Below, in pieces: positions 1 through 11,983 of a DNA stretch of 64,000 nt. This DNA is from Escarpia spicata (lineage: Eukaryota; Annelida; Polychaeta; Sabellida; Siboglinidae): NCBI GenBank assembly GCA_963995525.1, contig OZ023207.1, positions 548,501 through 612,500 of the forward strand, given 5' to 3'. Made by a program: the position numbers and the translations under genes. The stretch's first letter is position 1. The number at the start of each line of letters is the position of its first letter. The notes under the pieces are model-generated. The model did not search any database, had not been told where the DNA came from, and was given only the letters and a program-made list of their open reading frames with translations.

Positions 1-67
1 ACTGAAGCACAACACAGTCAGTTTACACTCCGTACTGTGTAACTGTACACAATAAGTTATTGTTATA

Positions 68-100
68 CAAAACCTTGTTATTGTCAATAACAAGGTTTTG
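68..100. repeat. perfect 15-bp inverted repeat (hairpin)
   Basis: The arm CAAAACCTTGTTATT at 68-82 is followed by a 3-nt spacer and its exact reverse complement at 86-100. No function can be assigned. It may be a relic of a palindromic element. Confidence 0.8.
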
Positions 101-243
101 TTCAGAGCCACGATCAAGGTAATTTACCCGGCATTAGCGATCCATGTACCAAGCTATCGAGAACAGAGAAGGAAAGGTTTTTATTAGCACCCGACCCATG
201 CCGGTGAATGATTCGCAAAACACTGCTTTCGAGTGCCTTTATG

Positions 244-462
244 TTACAATTTGTGCTGTACAGCGTCTATAAGTTCTACAAACAGTTCAGGCACACTTTA
301 GCACATCAATGATGATTACAATTTGTGCTGTACAGCGTCTATAAGTTCTACAGACAGTTCAGGCACACTTTAGCACATCAATGATGATTACAATTTGTAC
401 TGTACAGCGTCTGTAAGTTCTAAAGACAGTTCAGGCACACTTTAGCACATCAATGATGATTA
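244..462. repeat. 72-bp tandem repeat, 3 copies
   Basis: Three near-identical units start at 244, 316 and 388, each beginning TTACAATTTG and containing GTACAGCGTCT. They differ by only a few substitutions. The stretch from 463 to about 940 is non-repetitive and I see no gene in it. Confidence 0.9.
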
Positions 463-946
463 CGACATATATCACAACAAAACAATGCGGTCAACGATTC
501 ATTTTTGCATTAAGAAATGGCACAGTTCATACCCCAAGTTTCTGGTACATGTCGTTCCTCTGAATTTGCTTCCCACAATTCTTAGCGTTATTTGTTATTC
601 CCGATAGAGTCCGCCAGTGCATTTTTTATAAACATGCGCCCCAGGCGAACCGTTCAGCTTCAGCAACAATGTCGACGTAGCAACTTTATTTCACAAACTA
701 AAACTGCACAGGCTAAGCTAAGAAGCAGAGAAGTTAGAAGTTGTGGAATACAGCCATGTATGAGTATGTGGCAGTTTCACATAACTGGTTAATGTTTACG
801 GCTACGCTGGTGGCAGTGACGTGGGCATGGTCACCACCATCATTTCAAAAAGTCCCCAAAAACTTAGGCTTCTATGATAAGTTTCTGAGCTTTTTCCAAT
901 TTGGTTCATAGCCACACATTTTTAAAGTCAACATTGATTCAGTGTA

Positions 947-1405
947 GCGCCGTGGCGCAGTGGGCAGAGCTTCAGACTCTCAACCGAGAGAACCCGGGTT
1001 TGAATCCTGTGCGGCGGTGTCGAACCTTAGGCAAGTTTGTTCACTATACGTTGCTCCAGTTCACTCAGCTGTATGAATGAGTACCTGGCTATAGACATTG
1101 GTGGATATTTGTGTACGAATTGTCTTTGCGCAGTAATTGCAGTGTGGCTGGATGCTTCCCAGAGAAGTCAAGATGGTATTCGATTGAACAGATCTGCCAG
1201 GGTGTAAAGTGTTGCGCACTTTGAGCAGTCCTGGGGACTGGATCCTGCACTACATAAGAACAGATCTGCCAGGGTGTAAAGTGTTGCGCACTTTGAGCAG
1301 TCCTGGGGACTGGATCCTGCACTACATAAGAACAGATCTGCCAGGGTGTAAAGTGTTGCGCACTTTGAGCAGTCCTGGGGACTGGATCCTGCACTACATA
1401 AGAAC
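947..1405 (+). mobile_element. tRNA-derived SINE with triplicated tail
   Basis: Positions 947-1017 look like a tRNA-derived polymerase III head. An A-box-like TGGCGCAGTGG and a B-box-like GGTTTGAATCC stand at about tRNA spacing. A tRNA-unrelated body follows (TTGCTCCAGTTCACTCAGCTG, around 1055). From 1187 to 1405 a 72-bp tail segment containing AACAGATCTGCCAGGG is repeated three times with almost no divergence. The anticodon arm is poorly formed, so this is not a functional tRNA gene. A headless relative lies at about 23,845-23,950. Confidence 0.7.
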
Positions 1406-1447
1406 TTACCTTTACTTTACCTTTAGGTCGAAATAGTGCTCTGGCTT

Positions 1448-1521
1448 GCATCAATCTAGCTGCGTTGTTATATTGTTATTTTAATGCATCAATCTAGCTG
1501 CGTTGTTATATTGTTATTTTA
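1448..1521. repeat. 38-bp direct duplication
   Basis: GCATCAATCTAGCTGCG occurs at 1448 and again at 1486 with matching downstream sequence. The unique stretch after it, to about 1,860, shows no supported gene. Confidence 0.85.
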
Positions 1522-1941
1522 ACGCGCATCGCACATCTAACCCACAGCCGCAGCGATGCAGACTGACTCAAATCGGAGCGCTATTTGGTCCTCAAAATGG
1601 CAGAGAACGCAATGTTTTATTCCTGTTTGATGACATCACTTGCCTGAAACTATGTTGAATGGTGGAAGAGACACACTGAGGTGTAAAATGTAGGCAAATA
1701 TTTAGGCTTAGTTGTAATATATAATGGTGACACTGAGGTATGCTTGGTTTCTACACCACTTATCTAACAAGGTTCACATCCAAAGCTACACGCTAAAGGT
1801 GGCCAGTGGACCAGGCAGCTTTAGATTAGGCAGAGTCCAATCATTTTCACCTATGTATAAGCCATAGACCACAAGACAGACATTGCTACCTTGGAAGAGG
1901 TTGAAGAATATGTCTACTGGGGAAACAAAGTATCAACAGAT

Positions 1942-2449
1942 GGAGACTCTGAGAAAGATGCCACTGCTAGAATCAGCAAAGTCACAACAGATGGAGACTG
2001 AGAAAGATGTCACTGCTAGAATCAACAAAGTCACAACAGATAGAGACTCTGAGAAAGATGCCACTGCTAGAATCAACAAAGTCACAACAGATGGAGACTC
2101 TGAGAAAGATGCCACTGCTAGAATCAACAAAGTCACAACAGATGGAGACTCAGAGAAAGATGCTACTGCTAGAATCAACAAAGTCACAACAGATGGAGAA
2201 TCTGAGAAAGATGCCACTGCTAGAATCAACAAAGTCACAACAGATGGAGACTCTGAGAAAGATGCCACTGCTAGAATCAACAAAGTCACAACAGATGGAG
2301 ACTCTGAGAAAGATGCCACTGCTAGAATCAACAAAGTCACAACAGATGGAGACTCTGAGAAAGATGCCACTGCTAGAATCAACAAAGTCACAACAGTTGG
2401 AGACTCCGAGGAAGATGCCACTGCTAGAATCAACAAAGCCAACCAGACT
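1942..2449 (+). repeat. 51-bp minisatellite grown from RT coding sequence, ~10 copies
   Basis: The unit encodes DSEKDATARINKVTTDG (17 residues) and is repeated about ten times; one unit is 48 bp. The first and last units join directly to retrotransposon sequence that normally carries this segment once. The long open frame here is therefore an expansion product and not a host gene. Confidence 0.9.
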
Positions 2450-2998
2450 TTTGCCATGCTGAAATCCATCTGGCAGTCAAGACAGCTGAGATTGAAAACT
2501 AAACTGAGACTATACAATACAATAACTTTATTGTCTGTTGGGTTACAGAAAATTTCCTTTAGGCTTGTTCATATAAAATCCTACATATGTATGTATACAA
2601 GGTTAAGATAAGTACTAAAAGCGAGGTTATCACATAATATTCATATCACATGCACAAAAGGATATAGTGATAGATCATATGCTCATAGATAAGTAAACCA
2701 CAATAAATAAGTAAATAAGTAACAGGTAAACAAGTAACGTCCTCAGTGTACTTCTCTATGGGTCTGAGTGCGGGAAGCTGACAGCGAGACTAACACACAA
2801 GCTACAGACCTTCCAGAACAAGTGTCTCCAGAAGATTACAGGCCCAACACCATCACCACTGAAGAGTTGCTCTGCCAGACAGATTCAACATCCCTGGCTA
2901 CAAAGATCAGGAGATGGAGACGGCTAGGGCACATTTGTAGAATGTCCACAGACGCACTACCAAAGATAGCCCTACATTGGACAGTGGATGGAAGACGG

Positions 2999-3078
2999 AG
3001 ACGAGGTCGCCCAATGGAGATGAGGTCGCCCAATGGAGACGAGGTCGCCCAATGGAGACGAGGTCGCCCAAAAGAGAC
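2999..3078 (+). repeat. 19-bp repeat in RT remnant, ~4 copies
   Basis: GAGGTCGCCCAATGGAGAC is repeated about four times inside the RRGRPKE-coding part of the remnant. This is a second independent expansion of its coding sequence. Confidence 0.85.
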
Positions 3079-3262
3079 GTAGAGAAGAACAGTGGAGAAG
3101 GAAATGAAGGCCTTCCAACTGACATGGAGTACGATCAATGCACGGGCTGCCGACCGACAGCAGTGGCGCCCTCTTGTTGACGTCTTATGTGCCACCTAGG
3201 GCATGAGGAGGATTGAAACAAATAATCCATATAGATATTTATAAATTCTGTTTTTAAACATG

Positions 3263-3358
3263 TTCACACTCACTGCTAGAATTAACACACTCACTGCTAG
3301 AATTAACACACTCACTGCTAGAATTAACACACTCACTGCTAGAATTAACACAATCAAC
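3263..3358. repeat. 21-bp tandem repeat
   Basis: About four and a half units with core CACTGCTAGAATTAACA. The core resembles the ACTGCTAGAATCAACA stretch of the 51-bp array at 1,942-2,449, so it may be a seed from the same retrotransposon segment. Confidence 0.85.
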
Positions 3359-3879
3359 TTGCTAGATTCATTCAAGGTATCTTATTTGTATAGTTATATA
3401 ATAATAATATATTTTATGTAATATATATTATAACATAATGTATGAAGATTTTGCTATGCCTGGTGAACACAATATTACAATCTTGTGTATGTTGACAATA
3501 ACATATTGATGTTAATAATACATTTTGTTTTGCACAAAGAAATGATAGAAATAATAGACTGACAGTGCATAATTATCAACTCGGTGAACAGGGATGGACA
3601 TTCTGCAGTTATTGTTACACTGGACATGCTTCAGTTGTACAGCTTTGTCAGCTTATGTACCACTGTGAAACACTTAAATATTATGTTAAATATTTATTTT
3701 GATAGTTATTAATATTATGAAACCAACTTATGAGCACTTGACGAAACAACCCTCCTGTGTTTGAACTTGGAACTAGATTAATCCTAGTGATTCCTTAATG
3801 CATGGATTTCATTTCCATCAGTGGTAGGAAAACGATTGCCCTCATAGCATTGCCTACAGACAGCAGTGTCTGTAGACTT
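3359..3879. other. AT-rich unique stretch
   Basis: Non-coding, AT-rich DNA with runs of TA and TAATA. No exon, RNA gene or element is recognised. Confidence 0.6.
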
Positions 3880-5290
3880 AGAGATATGTAGGCCTACATT
3901 GTATGTTAACTGGACACTAAACTAGAGATGTAGGCCTACATTGTATGTTAACTGGACACTGTGAACTAGAGATACATAGGCCTACATTGTATGTTAACTA
4001 GACACTGTAAACTAGAGATACATAGGCCTACATTGTATGTTAACTGAACACTGTAAACTAGAGATACGTAGGCCTACATTGTATGTTAACTGGACACTGT
4101 AAACTAGAGATACATAGGCCTACATTGTATGTTAACTGGACACTGTAAACTAGAGATATGTAGGCCTACATTGTATGTTAACTGAACACTGTAAACTAGA
4201 GATATGTAGGCCTACATTGTATGTTAACTGGACACTGTAAACTAGAGATATGTAGGCCTACATTGTATGTTGACTGGACACTGTAAACTAGAGATATGTA
4301 GGCCTACATTGTATGTTAACTGGACACTCTAAACTAGAGATATGTAGGCCTACATTGTATGTTAACTGGACACTGTAAACTAGAGATAGTAGGCCTACAT
4401 TGTATATTAACTGGACACTGTGAACTAGAGATACATAGGCCTACATTGTATGTTAACTAGACACTGTAAACTAGAGATACATAGGCCTACATTGTATGTT
4501 AACTGAACACTGTAAACTAGTAATACGTAGGCCTACATTGTATGTTAACTGGACACTGTAAACTAGAGATATGTAGGCCTACATTGTATGTTATCTGAAC
4601 ACTGTAAACTAGAGATACGTAGGCCTACATTGTATGTTAACTGGACAATGTAAACTAGAGATATGTAGGCCTACATTGTATGTTAACTGGACACTGTAAA
4701 CTAGAGATATGTAGGCCTACATTGTATGTTAATTGGACACTGTAAACTAGAGATATGTAGGCCTACATTGTATGTTAACTGGACACTGTAAACTAGAGAT
4801 ATGTAGGCCTACATTGTATGTTAACTGGACACTGTGAACTAGAGATACATAGGCCTACATTGTATGTTAATTGGACACTGTAAACTAGAGATATGTAGGC
4901 ATACATTGTATGTTAATTGGACACTGTAAACTAGAGATATGTAGGCCTACATTGTATGTTAATTGGACACTGTAAACTAGAGATACGTAGGCCTACATTG
5001 TATGTTAACTGGACACTGTAAACTAGAGATACGTAGGCCTACATTGTATGTTAACTGGACACTGTAAACTAGAGATACGTAGGCCTACATTGTATGTTAA
5101 CTGGACACTGTAAACTAGAGATATGTAGGCCTACATTGTATGTTAACTGGACACTGTAAACTAGAGATACGTAGGCCTACATTGTATGTTAACTGGACAC
5201 TGTAAACTAGAGATACGTAGGCCTACATTGTATGTTAACTGGACACTGTAAACTAGAGATACGTAGGCCTACATTGTATGTTAACTGGAC
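3880..5290. repeat. 46-bp satellite array, ~31 copies
   Basis: The unit contains the palindrome TAGGCCTA within GTAGGCCTACATTGTATG, followed by TTAACTGGACACTGTAAAC. Copies alternate between ATATGTAGG, ATACGTAGG and ATACATAGG variants. The period is not a multiple of three and there is no long open frame. Confidence 0.95.
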
Positions 5291-5628
5291 ATCATCATCA
5301 TTGGTCGGCTGGGGCGGAGCATAGATGAGCCGTTTCCATATGGGTCGATTGTTCATCATTCAGGGATGGAAGGCCTGTCTCTTCAGTATCAAGGTTTCCG
5401 CAGGTCTGCTTGGTGTATGGTTTCTTCTGTTTCCCTCTGGTGTTCTTGCCTTGTGTCCACTGGATGAATACAGACACTGGTTCTTCAGTGTTATGATAGC
5501 AAAGGCCAGCTAGTTGTAGGTGCCTTCTACGAATCTTATGTGTGAGTTTCTCTATACATGTCCATATATTTCTTCATTTGTAAGCCCATTGCTTCAGTGG
5601 ACATTTAGGCACTGTCTTAACATTCTCA
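5291..5628. other. unique stretch before LINE
   Basis: It begins with a short CAT run and is otherwise non-repetitive. An open frame enters the LINE from here, but its first roughly 35 codons show no RT similarity and are probably a fortuitous extension. It could be a fragment of another unrecognised element. Confidence 0.4.
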
Positions 5629-7435
5629 TTCGAAGCAAACAAAAAGTTCAGGATAAGGTCGGTCCTCTAGAAGATAGTGCTGGAAATACAATATCAGAGG
5701 GATTCTTAATGGCAGAAGACCTGAATGAGTATTTTAGTTCAGTGTTTACCAGGGAAGATATTAGTTCACTGCCAGTACCAGAGGCTAAGTTCAAGGGGGC
5801 AGATTCAGACTATTTAGGACAGTTAGTTGTAACCTCGGAAATGGTAGCTAAGAAAATAAGGGCTATGAAGGATAATAAATCACCTAGAGTGGACGGGATT
5901 CCGCCCAAACTACTATTGGAAATTGTAGAACAAATTAGCGCACCGCTTGCAACAGTTTTCAATTTGTCATTAGAAGAGGGAGTGGTTCCTTTAGAATGGA
6001 AAGAGGCAAACATTATACCGTTATTTAAAAAAGGTTCGAGAAACAAGTCAGAGAACTATAGACCAGTGAGTTTAACATCAGTGATTTGCAAATTATTAGA
6101 AAGACTAATTAAAGATCACATGGTGGATTTTCTTGTTAAACATAACTTGATAAACCCATCTCAACATGGGTTTTTAAAAGCGAGGTCATGCTTAACAAAT
6201 ATGTTATGTTTTTTGGAAGACATCACTAGGTGGGTAGATGAGGGATCACCAGTAGATATCATCTATTTAGATTTTCAAAAAGCTTTCGACAAAGTACCAC
6301 ATCAAAGATTACTCCTTAAGCTAAAGGCCCATGGCATAGGAAATGGTATAATAAACTGGATAGAAAAATGGCTGAATGACAGAAGACAACGTGTAGTAGT
6401 TGATGGGGAGGCTTCAAACTGGAAATCGGTATTGAGTGGGGTACCACAGGGATCAGTACTAGGACCTATATTATTCTTAATATATATCAACGATTTGGAC
6501 GATGATATAACAAGCAAGGTGTTGAAATTTGCGGATGATACAAAAGTGTTTAGAAGGATTAAAAGTGATGGAGACAGACAGCATTTACAAGATGATCTTG
6601 ATAGGTTGATCAAATGGTCTGAAAAGTGGCAAATGCTGTTCAATTTTGGGAAATGTAAATGCCTCCACACAGGTCATGGGAATGAAGAGGTCAAATATAA
6701 AATGGGGGGTACTGTTCTAAGTACTACTGTAAAAGAAAAGGACTTAGGGTTAACCATTAGTGCTGATATGAAGGTTTCAGAGCAATGCGGAATTGCAGCG
6801 TCAAAGGGAAATCAAATCCTTGGATTAATTAGGCGAAATATAGCGTATAAGAAAAAAGAATTAATAGTACCGCTGTACAAAACAATAGTGAGGCCTCATT
6901 TAGAATATTGTATACAAGCATGGAGGCCATATCGCAAGAAGGACATAGATATGCTAGAAAGAGTACAGAGGAGAGCGACTAAAATGATACCAAATCTGAG
7001 GGATCTTAGTTACGAAATACGCCTAAAAGAATGTGGTTTAACAACACTAGAGACCAGGAGATTGAGAGGAGATCACATAGAAGTGTTTAAAATATTGAAT
7101 GGTTATGAAAATATTGATAGAAACTTTTTTTTCTCAGTTAACAAAGATAGAAGGACCAGAGGACATGAAGCTACATTAGTAAAGGAGCAGTGTAGATTAG
7201 ATATAAGAAAGTTCTCATTCTCACAAAGGACTGTAAATGAATGGAACAGAGTATCTCCTGATTGTGTTGGTGCTAGTAGCGTGAATATGTTTAAAAATAA
7301 AATCGACACACACCTTAAAAAGGCGGGATACATGTAGATAAAAAGTATTGGACTCTCGATAAGCCAAAAGGCTTCCTTGTCCAACTGCCATCCAGAGTAA
7401 TTTTCTGGATGGCAATCTTGTTAAATCTTGTTATG
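5629..7435 (+). mobile_element. 5'-truncated LINE (Jockey/CR1/Rex1-like) with open RT frame
   Basis: The reading frame is open from 5,629 to the TAG at 7,337, about 570 LINE codons. Visible parts are NKSPRVDGIPPKLL (RT entry), LFKKGSRNKSENYRPVSLTS, motif A YLDFQKAFDKVPH, motif B GVPQGSVLGPILF, motif C FADDTK carrying the catalytic aspartates, the thumb region and the C-terminal WRPYRKKDIDMLERVQRRATK. The endonuclease domain is missing, so the copy is 5'-truncated and cannot move by itself. A 3' UTR with a hairpin follows. The element supplies reverse transcriptase for target-primed integration in intact relatives. No stop interrupts the RT domain, suggesting recent insertion. The clade assignment is from memory of motif style. 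Confidence 0.88.
7388..7414 (+). repeat. LINE 3'-UTR hairpin
   Basis: GCCATCCAGA and TCTGGATGGC form a perfect 10-bp stem around a short AT-rich loop, about 50 nt after the stop codon. The related copy at 27,760-28,679 has a diverged version of the same structure. By analogy with other LINEs it may be recognised by the RT; this is inference. Confidence 0.7.
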
Positions 7436-7643
7436 TAACTCCAGTCTAGTTTTCTGTCTAGTTCTTTTGTGAGGGTCCAGGTATCTGCTCGTACAATAAT
7501 ATACTTTCAACAGTGGCACTGAAGATTGACAAGTTAACGTTTCTTCTTATATTTGCCGTCCAGTTTGCCAGGCTAGGGCAATGCATTGATGAACTTCTAT
7601 GCTTGTACTTTGATGTGTTTGTGATAATGTCATCCGCCCATAT

Positions 7644-8217
7644 CATGTGACAGACACATCAGTCTCCCTGTGACAGTCAGCAAGGCTGTGTGTGGCTGGT
7701 CATGTGACAGACACATCAGTCTCCCTGTGACAGTCAGCAAGGCTGTGTGTGGCTGGTCATGTGATAGACACATCAGTCTCCCTGTGACAGTCAGCAAGGC
7801 TGTGTGTGGCTGGTCATGTGACAGACACATCAGTCTCCCTGTGACAGTCAGCAAGGCTGTGTGTGGCTGGTCATGTGACAGACACATCAGTCTCCCTGTG
7901 ACAGTCACCAAGGCTGTGTGTGGCTGGTCATGTGACAGACACATCAGCCTCCCTGTGACAGTCAACAAGGCTGTGTGTGGCTGGTCATGTGACAGACACA
8001 TCAATCTCCCTGTGACAGTCAGCAAGGCTGTGTGTGGCTGGTCATGTGACAGAAACATCAGTCTCCCTGTGACAGTCAGCAAGGCTGTGTGTGGCTGGTC
8101 ATGTGACAGAAACATCAGTCTCCCTGTGACAGTCAGCAAGGCTGTGTGTGGCTGGTCATGTGACAGAAACATCAGTCTCCCTGTGACAGGCAGCAAGGCT
8201 GTGTGTGGCTGGTCATG
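7644..8217. repeat. 57-bp minisatellite, ~10 copies
   Basis: The unit contains CATGTGACAGACACATC and GTCAGCAAGGCTGTGTGTGG. The period is 19 codons, so frames on both strands stay open for about 190 residues; neither looks like a protein gene. Positions 7,436-7,643 before it hold nothing recognisable. Confidence 0.95.
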
Positions 8218-8274
8218 TCACTTGTGGATTTTATGCTCTATAGCGCAAAGCATCACACCTGTTATATAGATATA

Positions 8275-8278
8275 CCCG

Positions 8279-8319
<41 letters not shown>

Positions 8320-8345
8320 ATATGTGTATATGTGTATATGTGTGC
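8275..8345. repeat. TA/TG microsatellite
   Basis: (TA)n passes into (TG)n and TATGTG repeats. Confidence 0.95.
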
Positions 8346-8401
8346 TCTCCTGTTGTCTTCAGGCTTCTACCTGTGTCTATATATTATATGCCATCACTCT
8401 T

Positions 8402-11400
8402 ATGCACTTGTAGGATTCCTCTCCCCGTGTATGTATTACGTACACTAGCAGTAGGATTCCTGTCCCCGTGTATGTATTACGTACACTAGCAGTAGGATTC
8501 CTCTCACCGTGTATGGCAGTAGGATTCCTCTCACCTTGTATGTATTACGTACACCAGCAGTAGGATTCCTCTCACCTTGTATGTATTACGTACACTAGCA
8601 GTAGGATTCCTCTCACCTTGTATGTATTACGTACACTAGCAGTAGGATTCCTCTCACCTTGTATGTATTACGTACACCAGCAGTAGGATTTCTCTCACCG
8701 TGTATGGCAGTAGGATTCCTCTCACCTTGTATGTATTACGTACACTAGCAGTAGGATTCCTCTCACCTTGTATGTATTACGTACACTAGCAGTAGGATTC
8801 CTCTCACCGTGTATGTATTACGTACACCAGCAGTAGGATTCCTCTCACCGTGTATGTATTACGTACACTAGCAGTAGGATTCCTCTCACCGTGTATGTAT
8901 TACGTACACTAGCAATAGGATTCCTCTCACTGTGTATGTATTACGTACACTAGCAGTAGGATTCCTCTCACCTTGTATGTATTACGTACACCAGCAGTAG
9001 GATTCCTCTCACCTTGTATGTATTACGTACACTAGCAGTAGGATTCCTCTCACCGTGTATGTATTATGTACACTAGCAGTAAATTCCTCTCACCGTGTAT
9101 GGCAGTAGGATTCCTCTCACCTTGTATGTATTACGTACACCAGCAGTAGGATTTCTCTCACCGTGTATGGCAGTAGGATTCCTCTCACCTTGTATGTATT
9201 ACGTACACTAGCAGTAGGATTCCTCTCACCTTGTATGTATTACGTACACTAGCAGTAGGATTCCTCTCACTGTGTATGTATTACGTACACCTGCAGTAGG
9301 ATTCCTCTCACCTTGTATGTATTACGTACACTAGCAGTAGGATTCCTCTCACCGTGTATGTATTACGTACACCAGCAGTAGGATTCCTCTCACCGTGTAT
9401 GTATTACGTACACTAGCAGTAGGATTCCTCTCACCGTGTATGTATTACGTACACTAGCAGTAAATTCCTCTCACCGTGTATGTATTACGTACACTAGCAG
9501 TAGGATTCCTCTCACCTTGTATGTATTACGTACACTAGCAGTAAATTCCTCTCACCGTGTATGTATTAAGTACACTAGCAGTAGGATTCCTCTCACCTTG
9601 TATGTATTACGTACACCAGCAGTAGGATTCCTCTCACTGTGTATGTATTACGTACACTAGCAGTAAATTCCTCTCACCGTGTATGGCAGTAGGATTCCTC
9701 TCACCTTGTATGTATTACGTACACCAGCAGTAAATTCCTCTCACCGTGTATGTATTACGTACACTAGCAGTAGGATTCCTCTCACCTTGTATGTATTACG
9801 TACACCAGCAGTAGGATTCCTCTCACCTTGTATGTATTACGTACACTAGCAGTAAATTCCTCTCACCGTGTATGTATTACGTACACTAGCAGTAAATTCC
9901 TCTCACTGTGTATGTATTACGTACACTAGCAGTAGGATTCCTCTCACCTTGTATGTATTACGTACACCAGCAGTAAATTCCTCTCACCGTGTATGTATTA
10001 CGTACACTAGCAGTAGGATTCCTCTCACCTTGTATGTATTACGTACACTAGCAGTAGGATTCCTCTCACCGTGTATGTATTACGTACACTAGCAATAGGA
10101 TTCCTCTCACCTTGTATGTATTACGTACACTAGCAGTAAATTACTCTCACCGTGTATGTATTACGTACACTAGCAGTAGGATTCCTCTCACCTTGTATGT
10201 ATTACGTACACTAGCAGTAAATTCCTCTCACCGTGTATGTATTACGTACACTAGCAGTAGGATTCCTCTCACCTTGTATGTATTACGTACACTAGCAGTA
10301 AATTCCTCTCACCGTGTATGTATTACGTACACAAGCAGTAGGATTCCTCTCACCTTGTATGTATTACGTACAATAGCAGTAGGATTCCTCTCACCTTGTA
10401 TGTATTACGTACACTAGCAGTAAAATCCTCTCACCGTGTATGTATTACGTACACTAGCAGTAGGATTCCTCTCACCTTGTATGTATTACGTACACTAGCA
10501 GTAAATTCCTCTTACCGTGTATGTATTACGTACACTAGCAGTAGGATTCCTCTCACCTTGTATGTATTACGTACACTAGCAGTAAATTCCTCTCACCGTG
10601 TATGTATTACGTACACTAGCAGTAGGATTCCTCTCACCGTGTATATATTACGTACACTAGCAGTAGGATTCCTCTCACCATGTATGTATTACGTACACTA
10701 GCAGTAGGATTCCTCTCACTGTGTATGTATTACGTACACTAGCAGTAGGATTCCTCTCACCTTGTATGTATTACGTACACCTGCAGTAGGATTCCTCTCA
10801 CCTTGTATGTATTACGTACACTAGCAATAGGATTCCTCTCACCGTGTATGTATTACGTACACTAGCAGTAGGATTCCTCTCACTGTGTATGTATTACGTA
10901 CACTAGCAGTAGGATTCCTCTCACTGTGTATGTATTACGTACACTAGCAGTAGGGTTCCTCTCACCGTGTATGTATTACGTACACTAGCAGTAGGATTCC
11001 TCTCACTGTGTATGTATTACGTACACTAGCAGTAGGATTCCTCTCACCTTGTATGTATTACGTACACTAGCAGTAGGATTCCTCTCACCTTGTATGTATT
11101 ACGTACACTAGCAGTAGGATTCCTCTCACTGTGTATGTATTACGTACACTAGCAGTAGGATTCCTCTCACCTTGTATGTATTACGTACACTAGCAGTAGG
11201 ATTCCTCTCACCTTGTATGTATTACGTACACTAGCAGTAGGATTCCTCTCACCGTGTATGTATTACGTACACTAGCAGTAGGATTCCTCTCACCATGTAT
11301 GTATTACGTACACTAGCAGTAGGATTCCTCTCACCTTGTATGTATTACGTACACTAGCAGTAGGATTCCTCTCACCGTGTATGTATTACGTACACTAGCA

Positions 11401-11636
11401 GTAGGATTCCTCTCACCGTGTATGTATTACGTACACTAGCAGTAGGATTCCTCTCACCGTGTATGTATTACGTACACTAGCAGTAGGATTCCTCTCACCG
11501 TGTATGTATTACGTACACTAGCAGTAGGATTCCTCTCACCGTGTATGTATTACGTACACTAGCAGTAGGATTCCTCTCACCGTGTATGTATTACGTACAC
11601 TAGCAGTAGGATTCCTCTCACCTTGTATGTATTACG
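8402..11636. repeat. 41-bp satellite array, ~79 copies
   Basis: The unit has the cores GTAGGATTCCTCTCACC and GTATGTATTACGTACAC. Variants include GTAAATTCC in place of GTAGGATTCC, and units that skip from GTGTATG straight to GCAGTAGG. At 3.2 kb it is one of the two largest arrays in the window. The right end, after about 11,200, is the most homogeneous. Confidence 0.95.
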
Positions 11637-11640
11637 TACC

Positions 11641-11780
11641 TTTATAGGTGGACCTGTATAGGTGGACCTGTATGGAACGGTGCTACATACCTGTAATGTC
11701 TTAAATAAAACATACATGGACTTTTATAGGCGGACATGTTTGGAACGGTGCTGCATACCTATAATGTCTCCTTTATTTTA
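11641..11780. repeat. imperfect direct duplication (~80 bp)
   Basis: TGGAACGGTGCTACATACC at about 11,673 recurs as TGGAACGGTGCTGCATACC at about 11,740, each preceded by TATAGG(T/C)GGAC and followed by TAATGTCT. Confidence 0.8.
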
Positions 11781-11886
11781 ATCTCATCTTTAAACGCATA
11801 ATGGGATTTTCATTTAATTATGTTTCAAACCAACTGGACCCTACTGAACTCTTTGTTTTTGAGTTATCACAAACAAATTTGGGTGA

Positions 11887-11955
11887 TGTAGGGTGGGATG
11901 AGGTAAGGTGGTGTGGGGTGGAGTGTGGTGAGGTGGGGTGGTGTGGCGTGGACGG
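11887..11955 (+). repeat. G-rich GGTG tract upstream of kinase exon
   Basis: Repeated GGGGTGG/GTGTGG motifs on the plus strand end about 30 nt before the E1 acceptor. Several GGGG runs could form a G-quadruplex in the nascent RNA; this is inference. Confidence 0.6.
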
Positions 11956-11983
11956 AAAAAAGAATTTGTACTCTGTGCTGCAG

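Larger units (their letters stand above)
1866..3205 (+). pseudogene. decayed non-LTR retrotransposon, C-terminal RT remnant
   Basis: Translation recovers the C-terminal part of an endonuclease/reverse-transcriptase polyprotein in pieces. In order these are VSTDGDSEKDATARI, ANQTFAMLKSIW, LKTKLRLYN (to about 2,516), then SVLLYGSEC, FQNKC, LGHICRMSTDALPK, ALHW and RRRRGRP (2,738 to about 3,010), and WRRTVEKEMKAFQLTW in another frame. The order matches the tail of widespread animal EN-RT retrotransposons; the clade is not resolved. The frame is broken by an insertion of about 220 bp (2,517-2,737) and by two internal tandem expansions. It is a dead copy. Confidence 0.75.

Noticed and set aside
947..1017. 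Functional tRNA gene
   Set aside because: A- and B-box-like motifs are present, but the anticodon arm is poorly formed and the sequence continues into a SINE body.
7644..8217. CRISPR-like array
   Set aside because: Regular repeats have no unique spacers; all arrays in the window are head-to-tail tandem units in a eukaryotic intronic or flanking setting.
11801..11983. ATG at 11,801 as the start of the kinase
   Set aside because: The frame is open into E1, but the encoded residues come from a GGTG-rich intronic tract and an acceptor lies exactly at the homology boundary, so an upstream first exon is more likely.
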